Positions 21,150-31,608 of a stretch of DNA of 64,000 bases are shown here, one piece after another. Below the pieces are notes generated by a model. That model was not told where the DNA came from and did not search any database. It was given only the letters and a program-made list of their open reading frames with translations. The stretch is from Prostheceraeus crozeri (lineage: Eukaryota; Platyhelminthes; Polycladida; Euryleptidae). The DNA lies in NCBI GenBank assembly GCA_907163375.1, contig CAJQUW010005346.1, forward strand, positions 124,001 through 188,000, in the 5' to 3' direction. Numbering within the stretch: position 1 is the first letter of the stretch; each line of letters begins with the position of its first letter. The translations under genes were made by a program, and so were the position numbers.

Positions 21150-24100
21150 TTACCTAGTCTCCTTACGGCGGAGATGGAGTTTGAAATAGGATCGTCCTTC
21201 ATTAATCGGAATAAATTCACCATCATCACCACGCAACTGAATTTCAATCTCATCAATAGCTGATGTAAAAATGGGGTAATAATCAATATTGGACACTTCA
21301 TACGACACCATTTCCCCCAAACGTTGTTTCTCTTCAATGGGGTGAATTTTCAAGATTTGTTCACGTTGTCCTCCCACAATACTTTCCGCCACAATATTAC
21401 AATAGACGATAATGTTGAAGGAATTGGGGGTCATGCTGAGGGGAGAGAGTGTTGTCATCTGTGTATTGGGTCCATAATAGGATTGGGGTAGACCTATACG
21501 ATAACTCAACGCTTCTCCAAAATCAATAAAGGCATGTTCCGCGGTTTTCACCGTCAAATAATGATCTTTCGAGAGAGAGAGGGATACATCAGTCCACGCC
21601 TGTAAATTCACCTGAAGTTTGGAAAAGAGTCCTTCCAAGGTATAACTCCCTTTAGGAATGAGGATGCGATGAAACGAGGTAGAAATGTCCAGGGTGGGGT
21701 TGATGTAACCTTGCCGAATCATGTGGTCATAGATGTGCAACGGTTTCATGGTCTTGCTATAGAGATGAAGAAAAGGGCGAGGTGTGGGATTTGTATTCAC
21801 CATCACCGATTGAATATCTTGTTTTCCCACATCCACTCCCAACACCATACCATCCATTAGATAAAACATGTTTTCTTGCCAGCGTTCCATCATGGTCGTC
21901 ATGAGCCTTTGCATATCCTCACTGAACCATCCAATAAAGGAAGTCAATCTATCTTTGCAGACTTTCAGGTTGGATCCTTCTTGATACGCGACAGCGGGTG
22001 AATACAATGTCTTATCAGAGAGTCTATCTCCAAACAAGTAGGATTGTAAACACGTATTGGCCAACAGCTCTTTCGATTCGTAAGCATAAGGGAAATAGGA
22101 TTTCTGAAACAAGCGATCCAATTCCTTCCCTTTCCATGGGAAGAGGGTGTCGAGGGTGTGGTTCCATCCTTTGGCATAATCAAAGGTATATTCCGGTAAA
22201 CCATAGATGTGTAATGTCATCCCATGGGTGACATGTTTTGGACGTTGTTGATACCGACGGTAACTTGCAGAACAATGTTCCGGCGTTTCCGAGTGTATAC
22301 AGGTTTGTTCATGATAGGTGAACATACCATATTAATGACTATGATTCAACATGTGTTGCCAGAGTTGTGGGGGATTGATTTTCAACCCATACCCTTCCGC
22401 GATTTTAAAGTGAAGCACGTAAAAGACACCCACTGTGGTATACGTCACCCACACTATATCAGGCAGGGGGATGGCTTGATTGAAAGCGTGCACAAATGAT
22501 TGGAGGGTATAGTATTTCGTGGGTAAATTGAATCGTAATGGACTAGGAATATGAGATAGGGTATGAAACATCTCAAAAGAGTCACCATGTTTGATGTTGA
22601 GAATATTGGGATGCTTCTTATCCTCGGTCTTTTACTGTTGTGTCGGTTTTCCGTTTCGATGCAAGACATGGGTCCCATTCAATGCATAGGGGACACTCTT
22701 CTTTTCAAAGAGAGCGTCCAATTTCATGGTTTGTTTCTGAAGGATAAAGGAGGGAACATGAATCGTGCTGAGGGGGATTTCCAAGATCCATTCGTCCCAC
22801 ACGTAGGTAGCCACTTGTTCTGCTTTGAAAATCTCATAGGCTTTAGATTGCCGGTCCATCTTGATTTCCATATCGTCCGTGCAATCGATGGTCAGTTCAT
22901 AATGATAGGACATGGATGTGATGGTCCATGTCATGGGGGCGGGGAAGATGGCATTCAAATAGGTTTCCAACGAATAATAAACTGTGGGGACGATAGAACT
23001 CCACGTCTTATCACTCTCTACATTCTTGTAATAAAACGATTCAGGTCTAGACACATAAAATAACAGTTTGTTCTCCTTGGTTAATTGACAAAGATCCGTT
23101 GTCAACACAGTCACTTCTGCATTCACCCTATCTCGTTCACGAACAATCTCGTCAAGATTGTCAGTTCCTGCAGTGGGTTTGAATGCTTTCACCCTCCTTC
23201 TTAACGTTGTCAACCGTTCCTGTTTTACTTCAAATGCATGAAGAATAGTCCCATACAGCTCCATCAAATCCACCAAACTATGATAGGCAAATACATTATA
23301 AGTGTTGCAGATATGATACTGTTCCGTAGGTGTGAAGGGAAGGGCATGTTGTCCCGTTTCGTGCTGCATATCCGCACCACTGGCCAATACATTTTCTTTC
23401 CCATCTTTAGGATGGGAATGAACTAAATGATGAATAATAGGCCGTTTCGTGGCTTGTTCCTTTTGAATCGATTTTCGAAAATTTTTCAATAAGACCGTAT
23501 CAAACAATCGCTTCTTGGCTCCGAATCGTTTAGAGACTAAAACACCTTCCATCTTGTATTGACGTAGGATTCGCATCATGTTGCGGTACTTTGCATTCAG
23601 TGTGTTGATATAGGTAGGCAAGAAACGGGAGGTGACTAAATCAGGAGCATCGGCTATATGGAGGGTAGGATCGATTTTGTGTAACTGTGTATCAATCCTG
23701 TCATACAATTGATCAATACGGTTTCTGAACCATGACACATGTTTTTTCTTGGGATGTGGATACTTCTTTTCACGTTCTTTTGGAGTGAGTGGATTGAGGA
23801 ACTCCACTGGGAAAATAAATTGATTTTTCGTGGTGCGTGTTGGTAAAGCAAACCATTTTTTAGAGACCAAATGTTGCAATCGGAAAAAGGTGTGTTGATA
23901 CATTCTCACGGCTTTCATCAACTGTCCCAGTTTAGGAAGAAGGATGCGAAGATTATGAAACAGGCCTATATGCCCTCTGGGAATAGGAGGTGCCTTTGCA
24001 TTGAGTTTGAGAGAGCTCACAAAGGTATCGGTCCTCATCCACACAGCACGTGTCGTATCATCACTCAGGGGTTGTATATCCTTATAGGTCACTGGGGGAG

Positions 24101-24995
24101 CCATGGTAACAGTGGCTATTTTCTGCAAATCGGAGAGGATTCCATAATCCATCGCAGACAATGTATAATTGGAAGCATGCGTCACATGAAAGGACAAACT
24201 GCTGGACGAATGAAACACTAATTTCCCCACACCAAACCATTCTAATTGTTTGAATAAATTGAGCACTGAGATTTCATTTCCCAACAACCTTTCAATCCCA
24301 TGTTTGGCAAAATGACAGCGGTGTAAGGAAATCACACTGAACCAATAGTCATGGGCGGGATATTTCTTTACGTCACATTCCTTTCGATGAATGGATAGAC
24401 GTGTATGGATCCGAACGACATCCTTCAACGATAAATGATAGACACATTTGTCCAATAAGAGTGAGGCCGCCAAATGAGGGGAAAACACAAGGACGTAATG
24501 AAATGCGGAGAATTCCTTGATTTGAAACAGGGAAAATGGGACAATGTCAATCACATAGACATCTGCTTCCTCTATACCATTGCATCCATAATACAAGTAG
24601 GATGGATGTGTCGTGACAGTCATCATGTTGGAAATGGTACGGCGTGTATATAATTCTAACGCTGTGATCATGGGGACTCTTTTCACTTCCTCATCGGATT
24701 CAAAAATGGTGTGACGACGGACCACATTGGTCCCTTCCATCGTATAATAAGGCAAATAGGTCTTCAAATCTTTCGTATCCACCATTTTCCCCACGGTAAT
24801 ATAACAATCTTTGGGAATCGTATCCACATTATTCACATACCCAAACTCTTTCAAGCCTACTTCCCATGTTTCTCCTTTAGGAATAAAAAGTGGATTTTCC
24901 AGTCGTGTAAAGAAATGATTGGCTTTATTGTCATACAAATGGGGTTGAGTATTGCTCAACAAGTACACATGTTGTTCCTCATGCAGTTCCTGCAT
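21150..24995 (-). pseudogene. Large structural (spike/minor capsid family) protein region (broken)
   Basis: The reading frame runs leftward over 3.8 kb. The start at 24995 (MQELHEEQHVYLLSN) is preferred over an upstream ATG at 25022 because it aligns with the paralogue at 21125 and sits 33 nt after a TAGGTA motif. N-terminal features are SNTQPHLYDNKANHF and WEVGLKEFGYV. The middle is long, helical in places and unfamiliar. The C-terminal domain (VYCNIV, VGG, IEIQLRGDDGEF, GRSYFKLHLRR) repeats that of the 294-residue protein. It looks broken in about two places. Possible roles are a large fibre, a penton-associated protein or a host-attachment protein. Confidence 0.5.
21151..21156 (-). promoter_or_regulatory. 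TAGG-variant start element before the 294-residue gene
   Basis: TAGGTA, 31 nt before the ATG at 21125; it overlaps the end of the upstream reading frame. Confidence 0.45.
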
Positions 24996-25022
24996 GATTA
25001 CAAAATCAATAGCGGCGTTCAT

Positions 25023-25028
25023 TACCTA
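25023..25028 (-). promoter_or_regulatory. TAGG-variant start element before the large structural gene
   Basis: TAGGTA, 33 nt before the ATG at 24995. The spacing decides between two possible start codons. Confidence 0.5.
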
Positions 25029-25047
25029 GAGGTTCTAAGTCTGTCAC

Positions 25048-26280
25048 TCATGAGTTCATCGAGGCCGGATAACCTTGCCAGTGCGCAAAATATTCTGTAC
25101 GCCCATTCCGACGTCGGGTCTTGAGCACTTTGTCCACTTGATATACTTCTTCCTCCCGATGAATCACTTGTAATTCCTGAGCATAAAAGGATCCTTTGAT
25201 CTCTTCTCCACCCAAGTCTTTGATCTTGTACATTTTGGTACCATGGGGGTTCTTGAGAATGTTGGAGACAGTGAACTCTTCCGTCGACCAATTCGCTTCA
25301 TACCCCCGTCCAAACGTTCCTTTATCACGTGAAATACGTACCCGTGCTCCCACAGGGATAGACTTCCCCGGGACTGCAACCTTTTTATAGTTTTGTCGGA
25401 GACGTTTCGCATTGTTTCGTTTCACTTCCTCGGTATTGGAGGCATTCACATCCATCGGGGTGAAACCTGTGGATGAATGGGTGCTGTGATTGTATGCATA
25501 CATGACATCTGCGATATAATCCACCCAATTCTTGTGATTGGTGGCTGTAAAGATACGTTCCAATTTATTCTTGACAGTACGGTTCAATCGTTCGACATGG
25601 GCACATTTATAGGGACTGTAGATGGAAAACAATTCAATAGCGTGCTTGTCCAAGACGTCTTTCACCGGTCGGTTATAAAATTCACGGCCTTGATCCGTTT
25701 GTAGTCGTTGCGGGGTGGGAATGGTTGCGAAAATGGCTTCTAAAACCCCCGACACTTCTTTGGCACTCTTGGTCTTGAGAGGGAATGCCCAGGCTTTGCG
25801 TGTAAAGATGTCCATCACCATGAGAATATACTTGTAGCCACGATTATGCTGTGCATACTTTTGATAATCGACAATATCCGCTTGAAATTGAATTTGCGGA
25901 CCGCGTACACGATACGGGTGCAAAGGCTTAATACGATGCAATCGAGATTTGCGAAGGGTGTAGGTCGGTTGACGCATTAACCATTGTTTGACTTTTGTTT
26001 TTGAATAATATGAAGCAGCAGCAAGTGCATTGACGCTTCCGTAGCCAGCGGGATGTTTGGGATTGTAATAAATCTTGTGCAACACCTCCTCCATCGACAC
26101 AATCTGCTTGGTATTGACGTGGGGGTTGAAGATAGGCGGGTTCCCGTTGGAACAACAATTAAAGCTCGCCGTGATGGTGTACTGTGTCTCTGCGCTGTCG
26201 TCTGCGTTGCCTTGGCCGCAACAACGCCCAAAGATACGTGATAAGAATGAGGAGGCAATTGGCGCGGCTGCCGTTGCCAT
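25048..26280 (-). CDS. Retroviral-type integrase with chromodomain
   Basis: 410 residues, unbroken. The catalytic core has QFQADIVDYQ, LQTDQGREF and HVERLNRTVKN, giving the D, D and E of the DD(35)E triad. A linker domain follows, and then a C-terminal chromodomain (VYQVDKVLKTRRRNGR, YFAHWQGYP). It would insert the element and make the 6-bp duplication, and the chromodomain may guide target choice through histone marks. The start codon overlaps the ATPase stop (TAATG), so the two are probably read from one transcript. I see no canonical HHCC zinc finger, though a Cys-containing N-terminus is present. Confidence 0.92.
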   Translation of the reverse strand: MATAAAPIASSFLSRIFGRCCGQGNADDSAETQYTITASFNCCSNGNPPIFNPHVNTKQIVSMEEVLHKIYYNPKHPAGYGSVNALAAASYYSKTKVKQWLMRQPTYTLRKSRLHRIKPLHPYRVRGPQIQFQADIVDYQKYAQHNRGYKYILMVMDIFTRKAWAFPLKTKSAKEVSGVLEAIFATIPTPQRLQTDQGREFYNRPVKDVLDKHAIELFSIYSPYKCAHVERLNRTVKNKLERIFTATNHKNWVDYIADVMYAYNHSTHSSTGFTPMDVNASNTEEVKRNNAKRLRQNYKKVAVPGKSIPVGARVRISRDKGTFGRGYEANWSTEEFTVSNILKNPHGTKMYKIKDLGGEEIKGSFYAQELQVIHREEEVYQVDKVLKTRRRNGRTEYFAHWQGYPASMNS

Positions 26281-27470
26281 TACTTGAATGGTGTGCCATA
26301 GGATCCCAATTCAAAAACTCCTTTTTTACTTAAACGAGTATTGATGGTCGATTTCAATGGGGATCGCTTCGTCTTGGGAGAGGTGACAACCGAAGGTTTG
26401 ACGACTTTCCCTTTCGATCTCTTGAGGACGGGTAGATCTGCAACGTGCGTGAGTGGAGGTTTTGCGGCATGAGTGAGCGGAGGTTTTGTGACGTGCGTGA
26501 GCAGAGGTTTTTCCAATCGCTTCCCATGATCATCGTCCAAATTGAAAAATTGGCGACGAAATTTATCGAACAAATACATCCGAGCGTTCCATGCAGCGAT
26601 ATTATTGGCGGTAGGACGGTGACGCACAATCTCTCGTGCAATACGATCAAGATGGGCTTGTTGAGGAGCCATCATCATGGTTCTCACCCTCTGATCTTCC
26701 GCTTGACGTTGTAACATGGTCGACATCAGTTGGGTACTGTCACCACCACCACCCATTTGCTGTCCGCCACCGGTGTGTTCATTCATGTCAGATTTGGGAA
26801 CCACTACTAATTCACTAAAGTCCATTTTCGTTTTATTGGGTCTTTTGCTTAACTTAAACACAATCATAGGTGGGTTAAATAAGTTTGTGCGAAATCGGTA
26901 CTCAAACGGACAATTCGTAGTGAAATCAATAAAGAGGTAGGCATAATTCCCATACTTTTGAACCAATGTCGTTAACATATCATGCACAACGCTCATATTG
27001 CCTTTGGGGAGCATTTTCCCCATGAATTGAGCTAATTGTTGTTGATTTCTCGGATTATTGAACGCGACCAAATAATGGACATTGCCATTACAAATATTTT
27101 GTTCTTTATCACCATACAAATACTGTGTGATTTGCACTGCGAAAAACCGTTTATGATGAGATCCTCTTAAAAACAATCCCGTCACAGTTTCATTGTTTTG
27201 AGATTCCTGTTGTAAATCATCGAGAATAATTAAATCATTTTCTTGCAATTGATCAAAATCATCTTGGGTAGGGACACCCATTTTCAAGATCACCTCTTGT
27301 AACTCTTTATGAAGTGGACTTTCTATCCCATAATACCACCAGACTTTACGAATGGGCTTTTTAAATAAAGTATGACGGTTCTTGATCATATTCGCCACAA
27401 ACGTGGACTTTCCCGATTTACTACGACCCGAGACAATCATGGATGAGTCATTCTCTAAACGGAAATCCAT
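26280..27470 (-). CDS. DNA-packaging ATPase (FtsK/HerA, A32-like)
   Basis: 396 residues. The Walker A motif is SGRSKSGKST near residue 14, and Walker B is LIILDDL near residue 80, followed by a conserved QQESQNN segment and VQITQYLYGD. Such ATPases pump viral DNA into capsids. The last 100 residues are basic and contain a short repeat (LLTHVTKPPLTHAAKPPLTH). The gene lies between the integrase, which it overlaps, and the 180-residue gene. The start at 27470 puts the Walker A loop very near the N-terminus, so a slightly longer protein is possible. Confidence 0.88.
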   Translation of the reverse strand: MDFRLENDSSMIVSGRSKSGKSTFVANMIKNRHTLFKKPIRKVWWYYGIESPLHKELQEVILKMGVPTQDDFDQLQENDLIILDDLQQESQNNETVTGLFLRGSHHKRFFAVQITQYLYGDKEQNICNGNVHYLVAFNNPRNQQQLAQFMGKMLPKGNMSVVHDMLTTLVQKYGNYAYLFIDFTTNCPFEYRFRTNLFNPPMIVFKLSKRPNKTKMDFSELVVVPKSDMNEHTGGGQQMGGGGDSTQLMSTMLQRQAEDQRVRTMMMAPQQAHLDRIAREIVRHRPTANNIAAWNARMYLFDKFRRQFFNLDDDHGKRLEKPLLTHVTKPPLTHAAKPPLTHVADLPVLKRSKGKVVKPSVVTSPKTKRSPLKSTINTRLSKKGVFELGSYGTPFK

Positions 27471-27526
27471 CTTGTCGAATCATAAAAGTCAGACATATAT
27501 TCCATGCATCATGTATTAAACATAAC

Positions 27527-28069
27527 TTAAAATTGTTTCCAGAACATAGAATCATTTCCAGAATAAAGAAGAGGTGGAATAAAACGTCCACGTGTACATG
27601 TCTTAAAGAGTGAGTTTTCAAGAGCAGTCACCATTTCACTCATCAATGTCCTTTCCATGTCATTGGTAAGAGGATTCATATTGTACCGTGCAAATGCTTC
27701 CTTCAACATGTTGGGAAAGGCGCGACGATGGATTTCGTAGGCACTACGCACAATGAAATAATGTTCAATATAGTTCAACACAGACCACTTCTCATTGACA
27801 CACTGTCCTGCTTTGTACCATGAGGATGACACATACCACTGACTCTCCTGATTATGTTCCACCATATCCTTGAACATTTCGAGGAATCGATTGATCCATT
27901 TCTCGGCTTGTATTTGATCACCGTCAAAGATATGCAGCGCGTGTGACTCTTCCCGGATGCGAATGTACACGTCGAGTGCTTGCGCCTTGGTATAATCCGT
28001 CCGCATCCTCCTCCAATCCTCCTCCTCCGTGGGTTGAGCACTCCACCTTTGAGAAAGCATGCTTGTCAT
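27527..28069 (-). CDS. Unknown Polinton protein, 180 residues
   Basis: I do not recognise this protein. It is Trp- and Tyr-rich (DWRRM, SQWYVSSSWYKAG), probably helical and without membrane segments. Its start (ATGA) overlaps the stop of the 327-residue gene, so they are likely read from the same TATA-driven transcript. A TAAGTT word overlaps its stop and precedes the ATPase by about 59 nt. Confidence 0.6.
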   Translation of the reverse strand: MTSMLSQRWSAQPTEEEDWRRMRTDYTKAQALDVYIRIREESHALHIFDGDQIQAEKWINRFLEMFKDMVEHNQESQWYVSSSWYKAGQCVNEKWSVLNYIEHYFIVRSAYEIHRRAFPNMLKEAFARYNMNPLTNDMERTLMSEMVTALENSLFKTCTRGRFIPPLLYSGNDSMFWKQF

Positions 28070-29049
28070 CTCATCCTCCTTTCTTTCATAAGTACAGTTC
28101 TATCCTCTGATTGGGATAACTGATCGAGATCCTCTATAAAGTGATTGAGTTCCTCCCAATCAATGTCCTTTTTAGGTTGCACCATGTGTATCAGATTAAA
28201 TAAACCACTTGAGGGAATGGATGCCTTCTTTATATCGAGTGTCAGCTTTGTCTTCTTCTTCTTTTCCTCCACCGCTATGCTCTGACCTTCCTCCACCTGT
28301 TTGATACGGACTTGGATTTGATCCACAGTAAAACACAGTTTCAGAGTCTTTGTCTGTGGATTACAGTATATGCCTGTGACGCGGAAGATGGTATTTGCTT
28401 GAAGGAAGGTATTCGCCTTGAGATTGGAAAGAAGATGTCCAAGAGTGGCCAAACAAACCTTCTTGTTCTTTCCATTCTCCTTCATCAGGAAGATGGGTGT
28501 GTCCTGCTTCAGCTTCATAAAGACACTGTCGTAGGCCGATTTCTTGTGTACATAACCGAGACAGGAGGTGAGGTTGTAGGCAGATTCGGGTTGGACTTGT
28601 TTGTAGAGGGATTGTATCGCATCTTCCAACGTCTCCAAATCGCGTGAGACGGCTTGAGAAATGGTGAAGAGGGAGGAGAGTTGATCGGAACCGTACCCAG
28701 CGTCATTGTATGTTTGTGCACGCCATCCATAAAATCCCGTGGCAAACACGAGTTTTGAGATGTCTCGTCGTGATTGCCAATCCATCGCATCCATCATCGC
28801 ATTCTCTTCGCGAATGGGATAATATCCAGTGATACCCCATTTCTTGCCCAATACCAGACGTGTGATGGGCAGAGGCTCCAACTGTGGATGTGCCTTGGTA
28901 AGGTAGTTCTTCTCGGCTTTCCCATTCGTATGGAAATAGGGTTCCGTCGCTTCAACAAAGACTGGCTTCGATGTCGGTGTATCTGACGAATACGTGACTT
29001 TCGCCTTCTTCGCGAGAGTAGCTTCCAACGTGTTCGTACGTTTACCCAT
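28066..29049 (-). CDS. Unknown Polinton protein, 327 residues, TATA-driven
   Basis: The basic N-terminus (MGKRTNTLEATLAKKAKV) looks like a nuclear localisation signal. The rest is mixed alpha/beta without a motif that I know, with a Lys-rich run (EEKKKKTKLTL) near residue 260. The TATA box is 32 bp before the start and is preceded by the GGAGCAC module, the arrangement also found at the element ends. This suggests early expression. A DNA-binding or replication role is possible but unproven. The counterpart starts at 63591 in element 2. Confidence 0.65.
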   Translation of the reverse strand: MGKRTNTLEATLAKKAKVTYSSDTPTSKPVFVEATEPYFHTNGKAEKNYLTKAHPQLEPLPITRLVLGKKWGITGYYPIREENAMMDAMDWQSRRDISKLVFATGFYGWRAQTYNDAGYGSDQLSSLFTISQAVSRDLETLEDAIQSLYKQVQPESAYNLTSCLGYVHKKSAYDSVFMKLKQDTPIFLMKENGKNKKVCLATLGHLLSNLKANTFLQANTIFRVTGIYCNPQTKTLKLCFTVDQIQVRIKQVEEGQSIAVEEKKKKTKLTLDIKKASIPSSGLFNLIHMVQPKKDIDWEELNHFIEDLDQLSQSEDRTVLMKERRMR

Positions 29050-29080
29050 GACTGAATGAAAATGATTGAAATGGCTCAGC

Positions 29081-29087
29081 TTATATA
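29081..29087 (-). promoter_or_regulatory. TATA box of the 327-residue gene
   Basis: TATATAA on the minus strand, 32 bp before the start codon. Upstream (29120-29160) lie CCAAT, GCGTGGGCGT and GGAGCACCAATCAGAGCAC, words shared with the terminal repeats. Confidence 0.7.
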
Positions 29088-29164
29088 GAGTTGAGCGTGG
29101 GAAAATTTCTTCTCATTGGTTGACGCCCACGCATACAAGTGCTCTGATTGGTGCTCCGTCAAAT

Positions 29165-29449
29165 TCACGATGAATCATTCATTTTTGGTGGTGTACGGGG
29201 CTTGTCCCTTTTTGTAGGTCAAATTCACGAGATAACGCTTGATTTCATGAGAATTTGCTGAGTCATTTTACGATAACATTGGTCGATTTGGTGTGGAAAA
29301 GTACCTCAGAATTCTCGATAAATCACCTGATTTTACGAGGATTTGTAGCAGAGTGTGTTCTTCAAAGTCACAGTGAATCGATTGATATCATGGGAAAATA
29401 ACACATCAAATCCGTAGTATTTTTAACGATGTCATGGGAAAATCAAGCT
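29165..29449 (-). repeat. Intergenic degenerate repeats with TCATGGGAA words
   Basis: On the minus strand, words such as CCCATGA(T/C)ATC, TCGATAAATC-type and CGTAAAATCAGGTGATT recur at irregular spacing. They continue in phase with repeated codons at the end of the adjacent gene (IPMKSNDL twice). The block is conserved in element 2 at 63191-63480. It has no open frame. It could be a regulatory region, a transcript end or a replication-related site. Confidence 0.55.
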
Positions 29450-29812
29450 TTAAATCTTCGGTAGATCGTTTGATTTCATAGGAATTTTACTGTGTGAACG
29501 TGTCTTATTCACACTCTTCGATAAATCGTTCGATTTCATGGGAATTTCATTTTGCGGTTTGGTGGGATTGAGTATAGGTGTTTTGGACATATCATAGTTG
29601 ACGACTTCCACATCGAGTAAGGGTTTTCCACTATCTTTACGTTTTTTGATATCTTTCATCATTTTTCGACCAGATAAGAGGGTAACCAAAATGAATATGA
29701 CGAGTGTAAAGAATTGTGATAGGGTTTCTTTGAATGAACCAATGGGTGAACATTTTAAATCTCCTCCGTTGGCTGTTGAAAGTGTGTTCGCTATGGATTG
29801 AACAGTGTCCAT
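29450..29812 (-). CDS. Small single-pass membrane protein
   Basis: 120 residues. A Ser/Thr-rich lead precedes one clear transmembrane segment (FFTLVIFILVTLLSG, residues about 34-48) and a basic stop-transfer stretch (GRKMMKDIKKRKDSGK). The tail contains two copies of IPMKSNDL. Nearly identical in element 2 (62828-63190). A virion membrane or host-membrane role is possible, although Polinton capsids are not known to need an envelope. A TAAGTA element lies 36 nt before the start. Confidence 0.7.
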   Translation of the reverse strand: MDTVQSIANTLSTANGGDLKCSPIGSFKETLSQFFTLVIFILVTLLSGRKMMKDIKKRKDSGKPLLDVEVVNYDMSKTPILNPTKPQNEIPMKSNDLSKSVNKTRSHSKIPMKSNDLPKI

Positions 29813-29842
29813 GATGACGCTGTTGATGACGTGGGTATGGTT

Positions 29843-29848
29843 TACTTA
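29843..29848 (-). promoter_or_regulatory. TAAG-type start element before the membrane protein
   Basis: TAAGTA, 36 nt before the ATG at 29812; it overlaps the stop of the preceding gene. Confidence 0.55.
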
Positions 29849-30241
29849 GTGTTTGGAACCGATCGATGCATGTAAGGCTTGTTTGAAAGCTGCTGGATTA
29901 TCGTGATATGCCATGGCATAGGCTTGTGCGAAGGGAGTTTGTTTCTTGTTAAATTTCCGTTTTTGACCCAAGTATTTGCGAGTTTGAGGGGGTGGTTTCA
30001 CAAATTTGCGGAGAATTCCTTTGTAAGATTGAATAAACTCGTGCTGTAAAGGTGTTAATTTCCCTGGATTCTCTCGCATTTTGCTCATGAGTGCTTGCAT
30101 ATCCTTGACATATTCCTCAGGCAATTGATCGACATGACGGTTAATTTTCTTTTTCGAACATCCTTTCCCTGAACTTAGGGATTTCAGTACATTGGTAAAG
30201 TCCTGACGTCGACTTGAACATATTTCACACTGACACGTCAT
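29846..30241 (-). CDS. Unknown 131-residue protein with N-terminal Cys motif
   Basis: The N-terminus MTCQCEICSSRR has three cysteines that could bind metal. The centre is helical (LPEEYVKDMQALMSKM). The C-terminal half is basic (KYLGQKRKFNKKQ) with an aromatic/Ala tail (AYAMAYHDNPAAF). Nearly identical in element 2 (62399-62794). I do not recognise the family. A TAAGTT element lies 33 nt before the start, which groups it with the virion genes. Confidence 0.7.
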   Translation of the reverse strand: MTCQCEICSSRRQDFTNVLKSLSSGKGCSKKKINRHVDQLPEEYVKDMQALMSKMRENPGKLTPLQHEFIQSYKGILRKFVKPPPQTRKYLGQKRKFNKKQTPFAQAYAMAYHDNPAAFKQALHASIGSKH

Positions 30242-30268
30242 TCTTGTCTATCATCCTCTATCCCACAT

Positions 30269-30274
30269 AACTTA
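30269..30274 (-). promoter_or_regulatory. TAAG-type start element before the 131-residue gene
   Basis: TAAGTT, 33 nt before the ATG at 30241, just after the stop of the preceding gene. Confidence 0.6.
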
Positions 30275-30276
30275 GT

Positions 30277-31608
30277 TTACATGGCGTTCACCAAATTCAT
30301 GTAGCGTGCGTGGACGTCTGCATTTTGGTTTGTTAAGTGGGCAATAAACTCTTCCTTTTGAGTCAGCAAGTCACGCATGCTTTCTAATGTCTCATCCAAA
30401 TAGTCTCCATTGCCATCTGTACGATTGGGTTCATGAATGTGTTGATTAAATGCCTCTTCCAACACGTGCAAGATGCGTTTGCGAGCATTTAAATGACGTT
30501 CATGGAGACGAATAGAATCGTTCAACAGTTGAACAATGGCGCTGTTTTTCAAATTGTTCAGTTGAATAATGTACTCGTGGGAGTTGTCAATGACAGGTGA
30601 ATTGACTGGGTAAAACATTCTTTCCGCCACGGGGTGTGTGTCCATGGGTTGTTGAGTGGTTCCTACCCCCACTGAGTGTTGTTGTTGAGGGGTTCTTACC
30701 CCCACTGAGTGTTGTTGTTGAGGGGTTCCTACCGAGTGTTGTTGGAGAGGTTCTCTTGATTCTTGTACCTCTGGATTTCCCACTGTGTTCGACATGGCTT
30801 GGACATAACTGTTGTGATCATTGACCGGACCTGGGTAGTTATCAAATGTCACATGACTTAGTGTAGGTTGAATATTCTCTAACGATAGAGGACTCATATC
30901 AATCTCATTCGCAGCCATGGCTAACACATCTGGCGGCAATCGATTCTATTCTTCTTGTATTTGATGGACCGTATGGGTGGGATCCGGGGGAGCACCCACT
31001 CTGGCTCGATCTTCAACCATACTTTTCACGACAGCTTGCAGCATAGTGTGAGAAGGATCAGGTGTTGCTTGACGTGATGTTAAGGCGCGATGATCGGCTG
31101 GAGAGGGTCGAATGAGTGCTTCTAGACTATCGTCTGCATCCAAATCTGTATTCATAGGTTGAGGGGGTCGCAAGGGGGTTGCACGACGTGAGGCGGGTGA
31201 TAATTGTCGATCTTGTCCTGTCAACATAGATGACATCTTCAAAGAGGGTCTCGGAACATGCTGTTGAATAATATAGTTGAGTTTGCTCACATTTTCTCCC
31301 TCCATTCGCTTGTTTAAAATATGGGTATGTTGACGCGCAAATTGTTGAGCTGTCTTCCTATCCATCGTTCCATCGAGTGTTTCCCCGCATAGACATGCAT
31401 AGATGAACTCTTGAATTGCTTTTATCTCTTCTTTTGTCTTATATTTTAGATTGTGTGAATTATAAATATGCCTTCTCAGACGATCTTTTTGATAAGGGCA
31501 TTTACAGACAGGACATAGGGTTATTCTCAATTTTCGCAACGTCAATGTCTCTTCACTTTCACGCGTTCCTCCCTTCATGATTGATTTCTGTTGTGTGTTC
31601 CTGTGCAT
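30277..31608 (-). pseudogene. Zinc-finger plus helical protein region (broken)
   Basis: The N-terminal part has a C2H2 finger (CPVCKCPYQKDRLRRHIYNSH) preceded by IMKGGT, which fits an adenain-type cleavage site, and a second Cys pair (YACLCGE). A Pro/Gln-rich middle includes three copies of QQHSVG, against one in element 2. The C-terminal part is helical (LNNLKNSAIVQLLNDSIRL) and coiled-coil-like. Its function is unknown. It looks broken about once. The counterpart is at 61093-62363. Confidence 0.5.

Noticed and set aside
22563-23063. Plus-strand frame inside the large structural gene region
   Set aside because: It is opposite a much longer frame with conserved domains and has no promoter or motif.
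28066-29049. Naming the 327-residue protein a terminal protein or single-strand DNA-binding protein
   Set aside because: A basic start and early-type promoter fit, but no motif supports either name.
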